From NCBI GenBank assembly GCA_951799405.1, contig OX637338.1, positions 2,046,001 to 2,110,000 of the forward strand: a stretch of DNA of 64,000 bases, in the 5' to 3' direction. The notes beneath the pieces were generated by a model. That model was not told the DNA's origin. It worked only from the letters and a program-made list of their open reading frames with translations, and did not search any database. The DNA comes from Agapetus fuscipes (lineage: Eukaryota > Arthropoda > Insecta > Trichoptera > Glossosomatidae). The translations under genes and the position numbers were made by a program. This document shows positions 61,151 through 64,000 of the stretch, one piece after another; the first letter of the stretch is position 1; each line of letters begins with the position of its first letter.

Positions 61151-61309
61151 TAGGTCCAGTACCCTGAGTACCAGTTTTTTCACTGTACTCGAAGTATTGT
61201 GTATTCGAGAAAAATGTATGTGAACTTGTAAAGCACCCCTAGCAAAAAAAGTTTTGAAACTTGTTTGGCTAGAAGTGCTTTTGAGAGACGCCTCTCGCAT
61301 ATTCTAGAC

Positions 61310-61605
61310 CAGGGGTGGGGCGGGCCGGATTTAGTACTTTTGTAATCGTGGCGGGCTAGAATTTTCTTCTTAATTTAATTCTGTCGACGGGGGGGAAGGG
61401 GGTTGGCACGCAATTTTGGAAGTTCATTTGGTTCATACAAAATTCTATCGACGGGGGCCCCCCCCCCCCCCCCCCCGTCGATAGAAGATACCCCCCGTAG
61501 GCACGATTTCAAAAATCGTGCCCCCCAATTTGAAAAAAAAACCGCTATAAGAACATATTGCGCAATAACTAGATGTCATCGCGGGCCGTATGTTGGACAA
61601 GCCTG
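61310..61605. mobile_element. hAT-type MITE with 8-bp target duplication
   Basis: 296 bp from CAGGGGTGGGGCGGGCC to GCGGGCCGTATGTTGGACAA+GCCTG. Imperfect inverted ends of the CAGG(G/C)...TG type with adjoining CGGGCC words are typical of non-autonomous hAT elements. TTCTAGAC flanks it exactly at 61302-61309 and 61606-61613. No transposase. An internal G/C-tract palindrome lies at 61443-61486. Confidence 0.9.
61443..61486. repeat. Palindrome around a poly(C) tract
   Basis: TTCTATCGACGGGGG, a run of about 19 C in all, then CCGTCGATAGAA. A shorter echo (CTGTCGACGGGGGGG) is at 61381. It can fold as one long hairpin. Confidence 0.85.
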
Positions 61606-61613
61606 TTCTAGAC

Positions 61614-61990
61614 CCTTCTATAGTGAACATGTAAGAGCGACGTGTGAAATCTAAGAAAAAAATTATTCCTGCCGGATCTAGATTTTTTCAAAAAACTTCG
61701 ATGTGCCTTATATTGCGGCCAAGGACTGCACATTGCAATTTTCCTTCACGTATTCGCTGTTCATATCGGAAGCAAGCCACTTAACGGATGGCCATGATTA
61801 TCGGCAAACCTAAACGGAGAAAGCAAAGAAGCCTTAAGCGCAGTTGCAGCGAAAAAACTGCAAAATAAAGTTGTAAATATGGATGCTGTACGCAAAACGT
61901 GCTGCGCCGAGAATTTGATTCTGAAATACAAATAAGTGCTCTCTTATCCGAGCACTAACTTAAAAAAATACGAAGCAACAAAGTTATCCA
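61614..61990. other. No recognisable feature
   Basis: Moderate complexity, no family match. Confidence 0.3.
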
Positions 61991-62063
61991 GTGGTCTTTT
62001 TGATGCTTGCTTGTCTTATCTCCAACAGAGATAATTCATTTGAGCAATGTTTGCATGCATACT

Positions 62064-62258
62064 GTCACTTCGCCAATGTCACATCTGTTACAGGGAAGGT
62101 CGGCAAGAGTTGCGGGTTGTATGCTCAGTTGAGATTTGGTTTTTACGTTGTAGGTTCACATGCAAGCGCGAACTTATACGTGTCTGCCTGGGAAAATGCA
62201 TTTAATGTTAATCCTCAATGTTACAAATCTTTGCAAGTTAGATTAGATTAGATTAGTA
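62064..62258 (+). repeat. T module nested in M2, 5'-truncated
   Basis: Starts at GTCACTTCGCCAATGTCAC, ends in TTAGATTAGATTAGATTAG. Confidence 0.85.
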
Positions 62259-62380
62259 CCAATGTGTATTATGAAAATTGGAAATTGAATTTTAAAATAT
62301 TTAAAACAACTCTCACACTAATTTGGTTTATGCTTTGTTCTTAGCTCACATTGTGTAGAACGTGATTCTTAAGACTATCT

Positions 62381-62628
62381 AAATCTAAGCTGCAAAGATA
62401 CGTATCATTTGAGATTCATATTAAATGCATTCCCACAAGCAGACACGCATAATTTCGCGCTCACACATGCCGCATGAGGACCTACAATATAAAAAAAACC
62501 CAATCTCAAATGAACATAAGCCCTGCAACTCTTGCCGACCTTCCCTGAAACAGGGGTGACATTGGCAAAGTGAACCATTTTTTACAGTATGGGTGGTCAA
62601 CCTCATGCCAACCTATCAGTCAAGGAGA
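62381..62628 (-). repeat. T module nested in M2
   Basis: Full-length minus-strand copy, boundary CCTTGACTGATAGG, tail TTTAGATAG. Confidence 0.87.
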
Positions 62629-62705
62629 CGATTCCATTTAAAGGTCATCTTTGAAAAAAATAGTAGATAAGCCAAGCCAGCATTTGGGGAATGGAGTATT
62701 CAAAA

Positions 62706-64000
62706 TTACATGAAAAAAATGTATAGAGGTACTGACTGATTTACATACAATTTTTTGAAAACTCGATGACTTTATTGCGGCGTAAAAAAATATATATATT
62801 TTTGTGAAATTGTGGAAAAACGCTCTTGTAAACATGTTTGCATACTATGTGAAAAAATGCATATTTTTAAATTTACACGATTTTGTTCATATTTAAATGT
62901 TTCACAACGTGGTTTATTATCATATTATTGGTGTGTGAACTTGCATATATTTTAAATTGTTTTTTTCCTTAGGCTCCCTTGAAAGATGGCCTACTTCAAT
63001 GAACTTAAGTATTGTTGTATTGAAAATGTATACTTTTTCGTGTACTTTTTTGTACCTTAATGAAATCAAAACCAAAAAGTAACATACACAAGATAAATAA
63101 ACGTAACTTTTAAAGCGTCACCACAAAAAATATTTAAAAAACACATTTGCTCACCTTTTTGTCGTTTTCGCTGTACAAGAAGTGTGTGCTTTATTTTGGA
63201 AACACCTTTATTTTCTTTTTAATTACAGAATGAGACATCATTCAGTCTTGCAATAAGTCAATTTTTGACAATGTGAAAGCGTTTTTGGAGAAATATGAAA
63301 CTAATTGAATATCTTGAAACAGTTTTTCCATATTTTCTCAAAAACTATTTACCAAGACCATAAAGTTACAGAAACAAAAACGATGGCGTATAAAACGCCT
63401 TGAAATATAAACTGCATGCATACCTATTGCGTTTATTTCGCCCAACAATACAGATGACTTACATCTGTCGTGAAACTCGTAACTTAATATTATTGACCTC
63501 GTATATCTCAATAGGAAGAATTCTCGCGTCTTCGAGACCACACAATAACGATCGAATTTTCTCATCAAATCGTTCAGAGTCCAGACACGGCATCAACAGT
63601 TATTCCTGGCACCTCCGAGATCTCGTTAACTCCGTGTATATCGTCTGCAGAACGGCCATCTTAACAGACAATACGATCACGATGGAAATATTATGTTAGG
63701 CTCATTATCACGACATCGAAACCGCGCCCGCCATTGAGATTTAGTAGCCACGATTTCATGTGTTTTGTTACTTGAAACATTGGCGACTTCTACGACTGAA
63801 TGAAAATGTATGCTAGTCTAGACATTGCTATTATAAGACTTTTTTTCAATGAGAGGGGAAAACCTTCAAAAGGTTTCTGCTATTGTTTCCGCAGGCAGGA
63901 TATGTGAGATTTTTACTCACTAAAAAAATTCTAGTCATCTTGCCACACTTTGGAACTGCAGTGAAGCATTATTTCTGCGTATTTTGCATGCTCAACATGC
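62706..64000. other. Low-repeat end of window
   Basis: 62760-63390 is AT-rich. CATAAAGTTACAGAAACAAAAACG (63359 on) echoes the inner edge of the AT-rich element at 13346-13720. 63420-63790 is more complex (ACATCTGTCGTGAAACTCG, CTCGTTAACTCCGTGTATA, AAACCGCGCCCGCCATTGAG) and single-copy. A 99-codon open frame at 63400-63699 shows no motif and I do not call it. Confidence 0.35.

Larger units (their letters stand above)
61995..62705. mobile_element. M2 MITE with two nested T modules
   Basis: M2 pieces: 61998-62063 (GCTTGCTTGTCTTATCTCC, GAGCAATGTTTGCATGC), 62259-62380 (CCAATGTGTATTATGAAAA, GCTCACATTGTGTAGAACG) and 62629-62705 (AGATAAGCCAAGCCAGCATT). The inserts are in opposite orientation. Confidence 0.72.

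Noticed and set aside
63400..63699. 99-residue ORF as a gene
   Set aside because: No recognisable motif, and the overlapping minus-strand frame is equally long. Left as part of a low-repeat island.

Overview
This window looks like intergenic DNA from an arthropod, most probably an insect. It is AT-rich, I recognise no host gene, and it is packed with nested retroelements and small foldback elements. The main evidence is a near-complete RTE-clade LINE at 7.3-10.7 kb, several tRNA-derived SINEs with visible A and B boxes, and many broken LINE C-termini. I cannot name the species.

Repeat families used below (names are mine). RTE-A: the LINE at 7325-10711, whose ~245-bp 3' end (the 'T module', from TTCCTTGACTTATAGG to a TTAGA-repeat tail) recurs about 40 times on both strands. 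RTE-B: related RTE fragments ending in ACAGTT-type repeats. RTE-C: older RTE C-terminal remnants. CR1/L2-like LINE: C-terminal fragments near 26.1, 29.9, 34.6, 48.3, 48.7 and 57.7 kb. LINE-D: another LINE C-terminus plus 3'UTR near 12.1, 42.5, 44.2 and 54.0 kb. A further LINE with a CxCG...H...CP C-terminus lies near 34.1, 52.7 and 54.8 kb. SINE-A: tRNA-headed, ~320 bp. SINE-B: a 5S-rRNA-like segment, then a tRNA-like segment, then a body whose 3' end matches the CR1/L2-like LINE. SINE-C: headed by a long-variable-arm (Leu/Ser-type) tRNA. M1/M2: ~255-bp MITEs with CGYY...RRCG ends and 4-bp target duplications. Others are one hAT-type MITE with an 8-bp duplication, two LTR copies (one solo LTR with a 4-bp duplication), and foldback elements with arms made of 15-16-bp units.

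Layout. 0-7 kb: SINE-B (including a 161-bp tandem), T modules, M2. 7.3-10.7 kb: the RTE-A LINE, broken by one in-frame stop. 11-20 kb: MITEs, SINE-A, RTE-B inside RTE-B, a 48-bp perfect inverted repeat. 21.4-22.0 kb: solo LTR. 22-35 kb: T modules, 5S-SINE, LINE C-termini, a MITE inside a SINE. 35-44 kb: ribozyme-like hairpins, a foldback array, a minisatellite, a chain of palindromes. 44-49 kb: partly unique sequence, then another foldback array. 49-60 kb: a T module interrupted by a MITE, SINEs, and RTE-B flanked by a ~120-bp duplication. 59.8-64 kb: second LTR, hAT MITE, M2 with two nested T modules, then low-repeat DNA.

The most interesting signal is ten small loci with a shared hammerhead-ribozyme-like layout: stem I, a CUGANGA-like core, stem II, GAAA, a tiny stem III, then U-H. 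The stem sequences differ between loci but mostly stay complementary. Next in interest are the SINE-B/CR1-like LINE pair with a shared 3' end, long (about 26, 58 and 120 bp) flanking duplications around RTE-type inserts, and the inverted 15-mer arrays.
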